Part shown: in pieces, positions 40,242-50,346 of the stretch
Layout: every line of letters starts with the position of its first letter
How positions within the stretch are numbered: position 1 is the stretch's first letter
NCBI GenBank assembly: GCA_964571765.1
Contig: CAZNDH010000011.1
Location: forward strand, 1 to 64,000
DNA length: 64,000 bases
Origin: ZC4RG35 sp964571765
GTDB taxonomy: Bacteria; Actinomycetota; Acidimicrobiia; Spongiisociales; ZC4RG35
Direction: 5' to 3'
Position numbers and translations under genes: made by a program
Notes under the pieces: generated by a model
Seen by the model: only the letters and a program-made list of their open reading frames with translations
Database searches by the model: none
What the model was told of the DNA's origin: nothing

Positions 40242-41450
40242 ATGAGCGAGGTCTACATCGTGGACGGGTGCCGGACCCCAATGGGCCGGCTCGGTGGACA
40301 GCTCGCCCTGGTCCGCCCCGACGACCTGGCCGCCCACGCGGTCACCCGCCTCCTTGCCCGCAACCCCTCCCTCGACCCGGCCGCGGTCGAGGACATCCAC
40401 TGGGGTGCGGCCAACCAGGCGGGAGAGGACAACAGGAACGTGGCCAGGATGGCCGGGCTTCTGGCCGGTCTCCCGGTAGAGATTCCGGGAGTCACGGTGA
40501 ACCGTCTCTGTGGGTCGGGGATGCAGGCGATCATCTCGGCTGCCCACTCCCTGGCGGCTGGCTGGGGGGAGGTGATGGTCGCCGGTGGCTCCGAGTCGAT
40601 GTCCCGTGCTCCGTACGTCACCCCCAAGGCGGAGCAGGCGTTCGCCACCGGCTCTCCGGGCACGGTCGACACCGTCCTCGGGTGGCGGCTGGTCAACCGG
40701 AGGATGGAGGAGATGTACCCGCCGATCACCCTGGGCATGACCGCCGAGGTCGTCGCCGAACGCCACCAGGTCTCCCGCGAGGATCAGGACAGCTTCGCCC
40801 TCGCCAGCCATGACAGGGCGATAGCCGCGGTGAAGGCCGGGCACCTCGACGACGAGATCGAGCCCTTGGAGGCCCCCACCGAGACCCGCCGTCGGCAGTG
40901 GGTGACCATCGAACGGGACGAGGGCCCCCGCCCCGACACCTCCCTGGAGCGTCTGGCTGCGCTTCCTCCGGTGTTCCGGGAGGGCGGCACCGTCACCGCA
41001 GGGAACTCGTCCCCGATGAACGACGGGGCTGCCTCGGTTCTCCTCGCCACCACCGAGGGGTTGGCGGCCCACGGGCTGGAGCCGATGGCGAGGATCGTCT
41101 CGTCGGCAGCCGCCGGGGTCCATCCCGATGTGATGGGTATCGGCCCGGTTCCCGCCTCGGAGAAGGCGCTGGCGCGTGCCGGGCTCTCCGCTTCCCAACT
41201 CGACCTGGCCGAGGTCAACGAGGCCTTCGCCTCCCAGGCCGTGGCCAGCATCCGCCTCCTCGGGCTCGACCCCGACAAGGTCAACGTCAACGGCGGGGCG
41301 ATCGCTCTGGGCCATCCGCTCGGAGCCTCCGGCGCCCGGCTGGTGCTCACCCTGGCCCATGAGCTGCGCCGCCGCGGTGGTGGCCGGGGTTTGGCCACCA
41401 TGTGCATCGGCGTGGGCCAGGGTGTGTCGATGGTCATCGAGAGTGCCTGA
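40242..41450 (+). CDS. Acetyl-CoA acetyltransferase / 3-ketoacyl-CoA thiolase
   Basis: A 402-residue thiolase. The nucleophilic Cys is in TVNRLCGSGMQAIISAA, the general-base His in NGGAIALGHPLGASGARL, and the second Cys in ATMCIGVGQGVSMV. VAGGSESMSRAPYV and NSSPMNDGAASVLLATTEG are typical of degradative thiolases. It is first in a four-gene unit with overlapping ends, so it probably cleaves or condenses the acyl-CoA handled by the next genes. ATG 40242 is chosen because it begins the conserved EVYIVDGCRTPMG; ATG 40233 is also possible. Confidence 0.93.
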   Translation: MSEVYIVDGCRTPMGRLGGQLALVRPDDLAAHAVTRLLARNPSLDPAAVEDIHWGAANQAGEDNRNVARMAGLLAGLPVEIPGVTVNRLCGSGMQAIISAAHSLAAGWGEVMVAGGSESMSRAPYVTPKAEQAFATGSPGTVDTVLGWRLVNRRMEEMYPPITLGMTAEVVAERHQVSREDQDSFALASHDRAIAAVKAGHLDDEIEPLEAPTETRRRQWVTIERDEGPRPDTSLERLAALPPVFREGGTVTAGNSSPMNDGAASVLLATTEGLAAHGLEPMARIVSSAAAGVHPDVMGIGPVPASEKALARAGLSASQLDLAEVNEAFASQAVASIRLLGLDPDKVNVNGGAIALGHPLGASGARLVLTLAHELRRRGGGRGLATMCIGVGQGVSMVIESA

Positions 41451-42624
41451 GGGCCCACTCAGGGGGACCCTGGTGGTCGAGATGGGCAACCTGATCGCTG
41501 CCCCCTATGCCACCATGCTCCTCGCCGATCTGGGCGCCAGGGTCGTCAAGGTCGAGCCGGTCGAGGGCGACCTCGCCCGGCGGTTCGGCCCTTTCCAGAA
41601 CGGCGAGTCCCTGTTCTTCATGGTGGTCAACCGGGGCAAGGAGTCGTTGGCCATCGATACCGACGACTGGCGGTCGAAACGGGTGCTCGACAATCTGGTG
41701 CGCAAGGCCGATGTGCTGGTGAGCAATCTCCGCCATGGCGCCATGGACCGCTTGGGCTTCGGTGATCATCGGTGCCAGGACCTCAATCCGACCCTGGTCT
41801 ACGCATCGGTGAATGCCTTCGGTGCACACGGTCCCTACGCCCGGCGCGCCGGGGTCGACGTCATCTTCCAGGGTGAGTCGGGGATGATCTCGATCACCGG
41901 TGAGCCCAGGGACGGGCCCCGAAAGACAGCCACCACCATCGCCGACTACCTGGCGGGGACAAACACCGCCCTGGCAGTGGCGGCCGCCCTGGCGGAGCGG
42001 CCTCGCAGATGGCGGCGGATCGACGTCTCTCTGCGTGATGGGGTGATGGCGGTGCAGTCGGGCTGGAACGCTCTGGCGCATGCCGGCCACGCCCAACCAG
42101 AGCGCACCGGGACTGCAAGCCCGTTCCTCACCCCCAACCAGGTGTTCACCGCCTCTGACAAGCCGTTCACCCTTGCCATCGTGTCCGACCGGCACTTCGA
42201 GATCCTCGCCGAAGCACTGGAGCGACCCGACCTGGCCGAGGACTACCCGACAAACGCCGACCGTACCGCCAACCGCCAGTCCCTGGTCCGCAAACTCCAC
42301 CGGATCTTCCGCACCCAGGACGCCGAGCACTGGATCTCGCTGTTCGACCAGGCAGGGCTCCCCGTAGGCCGGGTGCTGACGATTTCCGAGGCTTTCGAGG
42401 ACCCCCAGGCACGACATCACGAGATGTTGGTCGAGTTCGAGCATCCGGTGGCCGGTCATGTCCGCACCACCGGCTCGCCCATCCGGCTCGACGAGGCACA
42501 GTCGATCTCCGGATCACTCCCGCCGTCCCTGGGCGAACATACCGAAAAGGTCCTCCAGGAAGTGGGGATGGACCCCGGAGCGATCTCGCAGATGGTCGCC
42601 GAGGGAAAGGCTGTCGCCCGGTGA
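41443..42624 (+). CDS. Family III CoA transferase (CaiB/BaiF type)
   Basis: A 393-residue CoA transferase. It opens with GTLVVEMGNLIAAPYATML, then ARVVKVEPVEGDLARRFGP, ADVLVSNLRHGAMDRLGF (the usual ENF is SNL here), and the catalytic Asp is expected in AGVDVIFQGESGM. The tail has GLPVGRVLTISEAFEDPQAR. It moves CoA between organic acids, activating a substrate for the thiolase and dehydrogenase genes around it. GTG 41443 overlaps the thiolase stop by eight bases. Confidence 0.9.
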   Translation: MPEGPLRGTLVVEMGNLIAAPYATMLLADLGARVVKVEPVEGDLARRFGPFQNGESLFFMVVNRGKESLAIDTDDWRSKRVLDNLVRKADVLVSNLRHGAMDRLGFGDHRCQDLNPTLVYASVNAFGAHGPYARRAGVDVIFQGESGMISITGEPRDGPRKTATTIADYLAGTNTALAVAAALAERPRRWRRIDVSLRDGVMAVQSGWNALAHAGHAQPERTGTASPFLTPNQVFTASDKPFTLAIVSDRHFEILAEALERPDLAEDYPTNADRTANRQSLVRKLHRIFRTQDAEHWISLFDQAGLPVGRVLTISEAFEDPQARHHEMLVEFEHPVAGHVRTTGSPIRLDEAQSISGSLPPSLGEHTEKVLQEVGMDPGAISQMVAEGKAVAR

Positions 42625-42992
42625 GCACCCACTGGGTGGATGAGGTCGGGGACGACTGGGGGCAGGTGCGCACCGAGCTGACGAGGCTGTTCGTGGTCGC
42701 CCGGGAGGCGGCCCGTGCCGGCGACTCGCTCGTCCTGGTGGTCCACGCCGATGACCTCCTGGGGCGGAGGGGGTCGGGCAACGCCATGGTGGCCAACGGG
42801 GCCCTGGCTGCGGCTCGCACCGCCGCTCTCGAAGGGATCCGAGGGGGATGGACGGTGAATGTCATTGGTTGGGACGGCGTCATCGGGCGTGAGGAGGTGG
42901 AGGACCTAGCCGAACAGCTCAGCTCGAGCGGGAGGCTGACCGGCGAGTTGATCCGATTCGGGCCGGGCCATCTGGGAAAGGCACTGCCATGA
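42621..42992 (+). CDS. Short SDR-like protein lacking the NAD motif
   Basis: A 123-residue protein with no firm family. The middle (SLVLVVHADDLLGRRGSGNA, then MVANGALAAARTAALEG and WTVNVIGWDG) looks like the strand 5-helix-strand 6 part of a short-chain dehydrogenase. The N-terminal Rossmann glycine motif and the Tyr-x3-Lys pair are missing. It overlaps its neighbours by four bases at both ends (GTGA and ATGA), so it is clearly expressed with them and is not random. It could be a non-catalytic partner subunit for the SDR that follows; that is inference. Confidence 0.75.
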   Translation: MSTHWVDEVGDDWGQVRTELTRLFVVAREAARAGDSLVLVVHADDLLGRRGSGNAMVANGALAAARTAALEGIRGGWTVNVIGWDGVIGREEVEDLAEQLSSSGRLTGELIRFGPGHLGKALP

Positions 42993-43693
42993 ACGGGGTG
43001 GTGGTGGTCACCGGGGCCGCCGGGGGCATCGGCCGGTCCATCGTGGAGAGGCTGCAAGCGGCGGGGCCGTCGATTGTTGTCGCCGTGGACCTGTCCGCTG
43101 CCCTCGCCGACTTGGGTGAAGGCGTGATCCCGATCCAGGTCGACCTGACCTCCGACGACGGGATCGCCCGGGTGAGGGACGCGGTCGAGAGCGCCGGTGC
43201 CCCGCTGGTGGGGCTGGTCAACAATGCCGGGATAACCCGAGATGCCCGTCTGATAAACCTGACCGACGAGGACTTCGCCGCGGTATTGGAGGTCAACCTG
43301 GGGGCGCCGTTTCGACTTGCATCGGCCCTGGCCCCACTGATGAGCGATGGGGGCTCGATCGTCAACCTCTCCTCACGGGCCTACCTGGGAAACTTCGGCC
43401 AGTTCAACTACACCATGTCAAAGGGCGGGCTGGTGGGGATGACCCGGGCCTTGGCGTTGTCATTGGCCCCGGGGATCCGAGTGAATGCGGTGGCTCCAGG
43501 GCTGATCGGCACCGAGATGTCCCTGGCCATACCCGAGGAGGTCCTCGACAGGATGGTGGCTGCCATCCCCCTAGAGCGAATGGGCCGCCCGGACGAGGTC
43601 GCCAACCTGGTCTGGTTCCTCCTCTCCCCCCTCTCCTCCTACATCACCGGCGAGGTCATCGTCATCGGCGGAGGCCGCAGCCTGTCGCGCTGA
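42989..43693 (+). CDS. Short-chain dehydrogenase/reductase (FabG-like)
   Basis: A 234-residue SDR. The cofactor motif is VVVTGAAGGIGRSIVERL (TGxxxGIG), followed by VNNAGITRDARLINLTDEDF, Ser in GSIVNLSSRAYLG, the catalytic YTMSK, and RVNAVAPGLIGTEMS. The substrate is likely a 3-hydroxy- or 3-oxoacyl-CoA given the thiolase and CoA transferase in the same unit. The ATG overlaps the stop of the short SDR-like gene. An inverted-repeat element follows directly. Confidence 0.92.
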   Translation: MNGVVVVTGAAGGIGRSIVERLQAAGPSIVVAVDLSAALADLGEGVIPIQVDLTSDDGIARVRDAVESAGAPLVGLVNNAGITRDARLINLTDEDFAAVLEVNLGAPFRLASALAPLMSDGGSIVNLSSRAYLGNFGQFNYTMSKGGLVGMTRALALSLAPGIRVNAVAPGLIGTEMSLAIPEEVLDRMVAAIPLERMGRPDEVANLVWFLLSPLSSYITGEVIVIGGGRSLSR

Positions 43694-43697
43694 TCTT

Positions 43698-43822
43698 GCG
43701 AACCTCAGGTACTCAGACCCATATCCGGGTGAAATCGTCTCAAGTTCAGCTTGCGTGGTGTCAACGATCGCCAACTTGAGAGAACTTGACCCATATCCGG
43801 GTCCCGGTACCTGAGGTTGCGG
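43698..43822. repeat. Palindromic intergenic element (REP/BIME-like, two-unit form)
   Basis: A 12-base terminal inverted repeat, AACCTCAGGTAC at 43701-43712 and its complement at 43807-43818, encloses two direct copies of GACCCATATCCGGGT (43716-43730 and 43788-43802). It also encloses an inner inverted pair, CTCAAGTT (43739-43746) and AACTTGAG (43773-43780). Each GACCC...GGGT unit folds into a small hairpin. A one-unit copy lies at 56967-57000. Both copies sit between convergent genes, right after a stop codon. No transposase is present. Confidence 0.8.
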
Positions 43823-44205
43823 CAGTCAGGACGAATCCCCGGACAGCTCACCGACCCCGATGTCGGCCAGGGACTCGCCGAGGATCCCCGCCACCTCAAC
43901 CGGGATCCCAGTCATCCGTTGGTCGGTGACTGGCCGTCCTCGTCGGTGGTCCTACGGGACCCCCACCGCAAGGTCGAGGACGTCTACTTCCGATGAAGTC
44001 AGCACCAGGCCATTGCGCACCGGGGCTTCCAGGGTGTTCTCGGGGAAGACCGCAGAGGAGAGCGCAGTCGGCGGAGGACGCCGCTGCCGGCACTACCACC
44101 AATGCCAGGACGAGTGCCTCACCATCAGCCTTTGGGCTCTCAGAAGGGTGGATTTTGGTACCTCTTCAGTCCAAGCCAGTACAGGTACCCCGCCAAAGGC
44201 GCTCC
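43823..44205. other. Gap without a confirmed gene; possible coding remnants
   Basis: Between the repeat element and the MaoC gene. On the plus strand, an open stretch ending at TGA 43994-43996 reads HPLVGDWPSSSVVLRDPHRK near its end and looks protein-like, but it has no start or recognisable family. On the minus strand around 44050-44110 there is a hydrophobic run like a signal peptide. Either could be the debris of a lost gene. Confidence 0.4.
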
Positions 44206-44655
44206 TCAGTAATAGACCCGGACCAGTGACTCGGCCACCATCGCCGGCTTGTCGAAGCCCTCCACCTCCACGGTGACGGTCCGCTCCATGTGGATGCCCC
44301 CGGGCACCTCGGAGACCGAATCGAGCATCATTCGGGCCCGGATCCTCGATCCGACCGGCACCGGGGCGGGGAATCTGACCTTGTTGAGCCCGTAGTTGAT
44401 CCCCATCCGGGGAGACCCCACGTCGAAGGGGATTTGGGCCACCAGGGGGATGATCAACGAAAGGGTGAGGAACCCATGGGCGATGGTCCCACCGAAAGGG
44501 GTCTGTTTGGCAAGCTCCGGGTCAACATGGATGAACTGATGGTCGTCGGTGGCCCCGGCGAAAGCGTCGACCCGCTCCTGAGTGATCACCATCCAATCGC
44601 TCACCCCGACCTCGGTCCCCACCATCCCCTCGAGTCGTTCCAATACCTCTTCCAT
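44206..44655 (-). CDS. MaoC-family enoyl-CoA hydratase
   Basis: A 149-residue hot-dog-fold (R)-hydratase. The hydratase 2 motif is in ATDDHQFIHVDPELAKQTPF with the catalytic Asp and His, followed by GGTIAHGFLTLSLIIPLV and GINYGLNKVRFPAPVPVGSR. It hydrates trans-2-enoyl-CoA in fatty-acid metabolism. ATG 44655 starts at the end of a divergent palindrome shared with the ferredoxin gene. The longer frame that runs back across the ferredoxin gene is rejected. Confidence 0.93.
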   Translation of the reverse strand: MEEVLERLEGMVGTEVGVSDWMVITQERVDAFAGATDDHQFIHVDPELAKQTPFGGTIAHGFLTLSLIIPLVAQIPFDVGSPRMGINYGLNKVRFPAPVPVGSRIRARMMLDSVSEVPGGIHMERTVTVEVEGFDKPAMVAESLVRVYY

Positions 44656-44665
44656 CGCCGGGATT

Positions 44666-44692
44666 CTTACACGACTCCCCAAGCCGTGTAAG
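44666..44692. promoter_or_regulatory. Divergent promoter with palindrome CTTACACG...CGTGTAAG
   Basis: A perfect eight-base inverted repeat with an 11-base spacer sits in the 45-bp gap between the MaoC and ferredoxin genes. On the right arm TAAGTT (44689-44694) ends six bases before ATG 44701. The left arm gives the minus-strand box TAAGAAT about seven bases before ATG 44655. Each arm thus supplies the -10 region of the gene it faces, so one dimeric repressor could block both. Confidence 0.55.
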
Positions 44693-44700
44693 TTGGGGGC

Positions 44701-45006
44701 ATGGCCGACGCTACCAAGTTGATGGTTTGGATCGACCAGGACCTGTGCACCGGCGACGGGATTTGCGAGGAGATCACCCCCGATGTGTTCGTCGGCCGAG
44801 ACGACGGGCTCTGGGTGGTCAAAGAGGAGTCGAAGCATTTCGGACAGACGGTGGTGTTCGACGGTGAGCAGGCTCCCGACGGAGCCCGGGGGCTGGCACG
44901 GGTTCCCGACGCCCTGATCGAAGATGTCATCGAGTCCGCCGAGGAGTGCCCCGGCGAGTGCATCATGATCGAGCCCTACCAGGAGTCGGCGGTCCACACC
45001 GGGTGA
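44701..45006 (+). CDS. Single-cluster [3Fe-4S]/[4Fe-4S] ferredoxin
   Basis: A 101-residue acidic ferredoxin. Its Cys lie in DLCTGDGICEEITPDVF (C-x5-C) and EECPGECIMIE (C-x3-C). This is the pattern of small actinobacterial ferredoxins that serve cytochromes P450 and carry a [3Fe-4S] cluster. A 20-residue insertion around GEQAPDGARG separates the halves. No P450 gene is in the window, so the partner is unknown. It is divergent from MaoC and 26 bp before the carboxylase gene. Confidence 0.88.
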   Translation: MADATKLMVWIDQDLCTGDGICEEITPDVFVGRDDGLWVVKEESKHFGQTVVFDGEQAPDGARGLARVPDALIEDVIESAEECPGECIMIEPYQESAVHTG

Positions 45007-45017
45007 CGAGGCGCCTC

Positions 45018-45023
45018 TAGCCT
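45018..45023 (+). promoter_or_regulatory. Candidate -10 hexamer TAGCCT for the carboxyltransferase gene
   Basis: It ends nine bases before ATG 45033, so this gene need not depend on the ferredoxin promoter. Confidence 0.45.
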
Positions 45024-45032
45024 CTCCCCCAT

Positions 45033-46631
45033 ATGCAGGTTCTTCGTACCCGTCTCGACACCGGCTCCGAGGAGTACCAATCCAACCGGGCCGCCATGCT
45101 CGCCAAGCTCGCCGAGTTCGAGAGCCTCCAGGAACAGGCTCGCCTCGGTGGTGGCCCCAGCTACATCCAGCGGCACCGCGACCGTGGCAAGCTTCTCGCC
45201 CGGGAGAGGATCGAGCTGCTCCTCGACCCTGACACCCCATTCCTGGAGCTGTCCACCTTGGCTGCCTGGGGCACCGACAAGCCGGTGGGGGCCAATATCG
45301 TCACCGGGATTGGCGTGATCAGCGGTGTCGAGTGCGCCATCCTGGCCAACGACCCCACCAGCCATGCCGGGGTATTCAACCGGTACACGCTGGCCAAGTC
45401 ACTTCGGATCATGGACATCGCCATGGAAAACCGGCTCCCCCTGGTCAACCTGGTGGAGTCCGGTGGAGCCGACCTCCCCGACCAGGCGGATGTCTTCGTG
45501 GTCGGTGGGAAGTGGTTCCGCAACCTGACCCGGCTTTCCAAGGCGGGCATCCCCACCGTGTCCCTGGTCTTCGGGAGCTCCACTGCCGGGGGCGCCTACT
45601 TCCCGGCGATGTGCGACTACGCGGTGATGGTCAAGGAGAGGGCCAAGGTGTTTCTCGGAGGCCCGCCCCTGGTGAAGATGGCTACCGGCGAGGAGTCCAC
45701 GGACGAGGAGCTGGGCGGAGCGGAGATGCACTCCAGAGTGTCGGGCCTCTCCGACTATTTCGCCGAGACCGAGGAGGACGCCATCCGCATCGGACGGGAG
45801 ATCATCGCCCATGTCAACTGGCGCAAGCTCGGTTACGGGCCGACCAAGCCCCCAGACGACCCCGTCCACGACATCGACGAGATCCTCGGGGTGGTTCCCG
45901 CCGACCTGCGGGTGCCTTTCGACATGCGGGAGATCTTGGGCCGGGTTCTCGACGGCTCTCGGTTCGAGGAGTACAAGGCGATCTATGGGACCTCGATCCT
46001 CAACGGGTGGGGCTCGCTCCACGGCTACCCGGTAGGGGTGATCGCCAACCAGCAGGGCATCATCTTCTCCGAGGAGGCCCAAAAGAGCACGGAGTTCATC
46101 CAACTGTGCAACCGCTACGACACCCCGATCATCTTCATCCACAACACCACCGGCTACATGGTCGGTAAGGACTACGAGCAGCGGGGGATCATCAAGGACG
46201 GGGCCAAGATGATCAACGCGGTGGCCAACTCCGAAGTCCCCCACATATCACTGATGGCCGGGGTCTCCTACGGGGCGGGGAACTACGGGATGTCGGGGCG
46301 GTCCTACGAGCCACGATTCGTCTTCGGCTACCCCAACCACAAAGTCGCGGTGATGGGTCCCAAGCAACTCGCAGGGGTGATGTCGATCGTCGCTCGTCAG
46401 TCGGCCGAATCCCGGGGCGAGGAGTTCGACGAGGAGGCCGACGCCGCCCGCAACGCCGAGTTGACCGAGATGATGGAGGAGACCGAACAGGCCTATTACT
46501 CCACTTCCCGGGTGCGCGACGACGGTCTCATCGATCCCCGCGACACCCGGACCGTGCTCGGAATCGCCTTGTCGGCGATTCACTCGGCGCCGGTGAAGGG
46601 CACCGACCGCTTCGGCGTGTTCAGGATGTGA
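45033..46631 (+). CDS. Acyl-CoA carboxylase, carboxyltransferase (beta) subunit
   Basis: A 532-residue biotin-dependent carboxyltransferase. The start LDTGSEEYQSNRAAMLAKLA and HRDRGKLLARERIELLLDPD resembles methylcrotonyl- and geranyl-CoA carboxylases. Oxyanion holes are expected at FGSSTAGGAYFPAMCDYAVM (N half) and AGVSYGAGNYGMSGRSYEP (C half), and IIFIHNTTGYMVGKDYEQRG is the C-half acyl-CoA region. The partner biotin carboxylase lies at 48415. The exact acyl-CoA cannot be fixed. The stop overlaps the convergent GNAT gene by 11 bases. Confidence 0.92.
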   Translation: MQVLRTRLDTGSEEYQSNRAAMLAKLAEFESLQEQARLGGGPSYIQRHRDRGKLLARERIELLLDPDTPFLELSTLAAWGTDKPVGANIVTGIGVISGVECAILANDPTSHAGVFNRYTLAKSLRIMDIAMENRLPLVNLVESGGADLPDQADVFVVGGKWFRNLTRLSKAGIPTVSLVFGSSTAGGAYFPAMCDYAVMVKERAKVFLGGPPLVKMATGEESTDEELGGAEMHSRVSGLSDYFAETEEDAIRIGREIIAHVNWRKLGYGPTKPPDDPVHDIDEILGVVPADLRVPFDMREILGRVLDGSRFEEYKAIYGTSILNGWGSLHGYPVGVIANQQGIIFSEEAQKSTEFIQLCNRYDTPIIFIHNTTGYMVGKDYEQRGIIKDGAKMINAVANSEVPHISLMAGVSYGAGNYGMSGRSYEPRFVFGYPNHKVAVMGPKQLAGVMSIVARQSAESRGEEFDEEADAARNAELTEMMEETEQAYYSTSRVRDDGLIDPRDTRTVLGIALSAIHSAPVKGTDRFGVFRM

Positions 46632-47121
46632 GCACCGACCACTCCCAGATCACCTCGCCGTCGGCATCGAGCTCAGAGGTGCAGGAGAATCCCAACCTGG
46701 AGGCCACCGTCGCCGAGGCTCGGTGGTCGGGATGGATGTGGGCCCGAAGACACCTCACCCCACTCGTCGACAGCCACCGGCACATCGCCCCTGCCGCCTC
46801 GGTGGCGATTCCGAGCCCTTGCCAATCTCGCCCCACCACCCACGCGACATCACAAACGCTGTCGCTCACCGTCGCTTGGACATAGCCGACTGCAGCCCCG
46901 TCGAGGCGGATGATCCAGTTGTGCCACACCTGTTCTGGCGACGGAGACCCCTTGACCTGGGCTCGGTAGCGAGCTCGCAGTTGGTTCAGACTCGGTGGAC
47001 TGCCCCCGATGAAGTGATAGAGGCTCTCATCGGCCAGGACCGGGACCATGTCTGCGGCGTCGGACACGTGAAGCGGATGCAGCACCAGCCTCGGCGTGCG
47101 CAGGACTGGGGTCATCGCCAT
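46621..47121 (-). CDS. GNAT-family N-acetyltransferase
   Basis: A 166-residue acetyltransferase of the RimJ/RimL kind. It has LRTPRLVLHPLHVSDAADMV at the start, the acetyl-CoA loop in GRDWQGLGIATEAAGAMCRW, and HPDHRASATVASRLGFS. The target is unknown. ATG 47121 is set by GAGGTGG six bases upstream, and it follows the YjbQ gene closely, so the two are probably one transcript. Confidence 0.9.
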   Translation of the reverse strand: MAMTPVLRTPRLVLHPLHVSDAADMVPVLADESLYHFIGGSPPSLNQLRARYRAQVKGSPSPEQVWHNWIIRLDGAAVGYVQATVSDSVCDVAWVVGRDWQGLGIATEAAGAMCRWLSTSGVRCLRAHIHPDHRASATVASRLGFSCTSELDADGEVIWEWSVLTS

Positions 47122-47132
47122 CGGATGCCACC

Positions 47133-47540
47133 TCAGCCGGCGATGAAAGACAGTCGCACCCTTCGGGTGTGGTTGTCCCGGTTGGTGTCGACCAAGACCA
47201 CCGACTGCCAGGTGCCCAGGGTGGGTGACCCGTCGACCACCGGGATGGTGACGCTCGGGGCGATCAGCCCGGGGAGAACGTGATCTCGACCATGACCCGG
47301 GCTCCCGTGGCGATGCGCCCATCTACCTTCGGTGGGTGGCAGAAGGTCATCGAGGGCGGTGAGGAGGTCGCGGTCACTGCCCGCTCCCACCTCGACGATC
47401 GCCACTCCAGCGGTGGCGTGGGGGACGAACACCGAGAGGAGGCCGTCGCCCTTGCCCTGGGCGAACCGGTGCACCTCGGGGGTCAGGTCGACCACCTCGG
47501 GGCTCGACCCGGTGGTCACGATGATCTCGGTGGTCTCCAT
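47133..47540 (-). CDS. YjbQ/UPF0047 family protein
   Basis: A 135-residue protein of the YjbQ family. Conserved blocks are LSVFVPHATAGVAIVEVGAG, WAHRHGSPGHGRDHVLPGLI (metal His cluster), and GTWQSVVLVDTNRDNHTRRV. Some members show weak thiamine-phosphate synthase activity, but the true role is unsettled. ATG 47540 starts the usual beta strand. The 168 bp upstream toward the DUF4230 gene hold no gene I can support. Confidence 0.9.
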   Translation of the reverse strand: METTEIIVTTGSSPEVVDLTPEVHRFAQGKGDGLLSVFVPHATAGVAIVEVGAGSDRDLLTALDDLLPPTEGRWAHRHGSPGHGRDHVLPGLIAPSVTIPVVDGSPTLGTWQSVVLVDTNRDNHTRRVRLSFIAG

Positions 47541-47708
47541 CACTCGATTGTCCCAGGCCTTCGGGAGACGAACACCCACTCCATGACGGCCGATCCGGGG
47601 GTCGCCAACCTCATCGAGGACAAGCCCTGCAACTGCCAACGACCACTCGATCGACTCCCTGTCCTTGAAACACGGTAGGGCGGGGTCGGGGCGGATGCGG
47701 GCGTGTCT

Positions 47709-48356
47709 CTAACGGTCGAACTCGACGACCACGTCGCGATAGCCGAGGCCGATCAGGAAGTTGGTGAGGACGGTTCGGGCGTTGTCCTCAGCTTTCTCCA
47801 GGATCCCACCCTCCAGGGCCGCCGCCACCAGCACCTCGTCGGCGACTCGGCGGGTCTCGGTCTCGAGACGGGGATCACCGCGGGTGAGCAAACCGAGGTC
47901 ACGCTCCAGGACCTGGGTGGCCTCGTTGTCGGGAGCGACATAGGTGATCTCGGCTCGAGGCAGGCGCACCTCCACCACCCCTTCGTCGTCGACGGTGAAA
48001 TCCCGGACCGTCATCCTGGTCAAGTCGACACCGGCCCCGATTCGGGCCACGGCGAACAGGCGGATGCTGTCGCCTCGCGCCCACGAAAGCCATCCGGCGT
48101 CGGTGCCCTTCTCCACGATGGAGTATTGGACCGTCTCCACCGTGGTCAGTTGGGCCATGTCCCTGATCGATGTGATCACGACCGGCCCGATCTCCTCGTA
48201 GGGCTCCGGAGAGAGCGCCTCGGCGAGGTCTGCCGGAGTGGGGATCATCGAAATCACACTGGTGAAGCCCCAGATCACCATTGCGGCCAGACCGGCGAAG
48301 ACGATGAAGGCGGTCAGGAGCAGCGGCGACGGTCGAGCCCTTGTCTCCTCGTCCAC
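47709..48356 (-). CDS. DUF4230 family membrane-anchored protein
   Basis: A 215-residue protein with one N-terminal helix (LLLTAFIVFAGLAAMVIWGF) and a soluble part of the DUF4230 type: VVITSIRDMAQLTTVETVQY and VRLPRAEITYVAPDNEATQV are the family blocks. It ends in a helix plus strand (FLIGLGYRDVVVEFDR). Function is unknown. GTG 48356 has TACTCT seven bases upstream. It is divergent from the biotin carboxylase. Confidence 0.87.
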   Translation of the reverse strand: MDEETRARPSPLLLTAFIVFAGLAAMVIWGFTSVISMIPTPADLAEALSPEPYEEIGPVVITSIRDMAQLTTVETVQYSIVEKGTDAGWLSWARGDSIRLFAVARIGAGVDLTRMTVRDFTVDDEGVVEVRLPRAEITYVAPDNEATQVLERDLGLLTRGDPRLETETRRVADEVLVAAALEGGILEKAEDNARTVLTNFLIGLGYRDVVVEFDR

Positions 48357-48363
48357 GGCGGGA

Positions 48364-48369
48364 AGAGTA
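48364..48369 (-). promoter_or_regulatory. Candidate -10 hexamer TACTCT for the DUF4230 gene
   Basis: It ends seven bases before GTG 48356. Confidence 0.45.
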
Positions 48370-48399
48370 TCCCCGGCCTGCGCCTATGTGGAGCGCCGG

Positions 48400-48405
48400 T
48401 AGCCT
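48400..48405 (+). promoter_or_regulatory. Candidate -10 hexamer TAGCCT for the biotin carboxylase gene
   Basis: It ends nine bases before ATG 48415. The identical hexamer at identical spacing precedes the matching carboxyltransferase gene at 45033, so the two subunits may be co-expressed from separate promoters. Confidence 0.5.
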
Positions 48406-48414
48406 GCTTGGCCG

Positions 48415-50345
<1,931 letters not shown>

Positions 50346-50346
<1 letters not shown>

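Noticed and set aside
43698..43822. CRISPR-like direct repeats
   Set aside because: Only two direct copies, with inverted termini and no further spacers or cas genes; the palindromic element explanation fits better.
43896..44102. A secreted protein gene with a signal-peptide-like start
   Set aside because: The hydrophobic run lacks a convincing start codon or ribosome site, and the rest is low-complexity Arg/Pro-rich shadow sequence.
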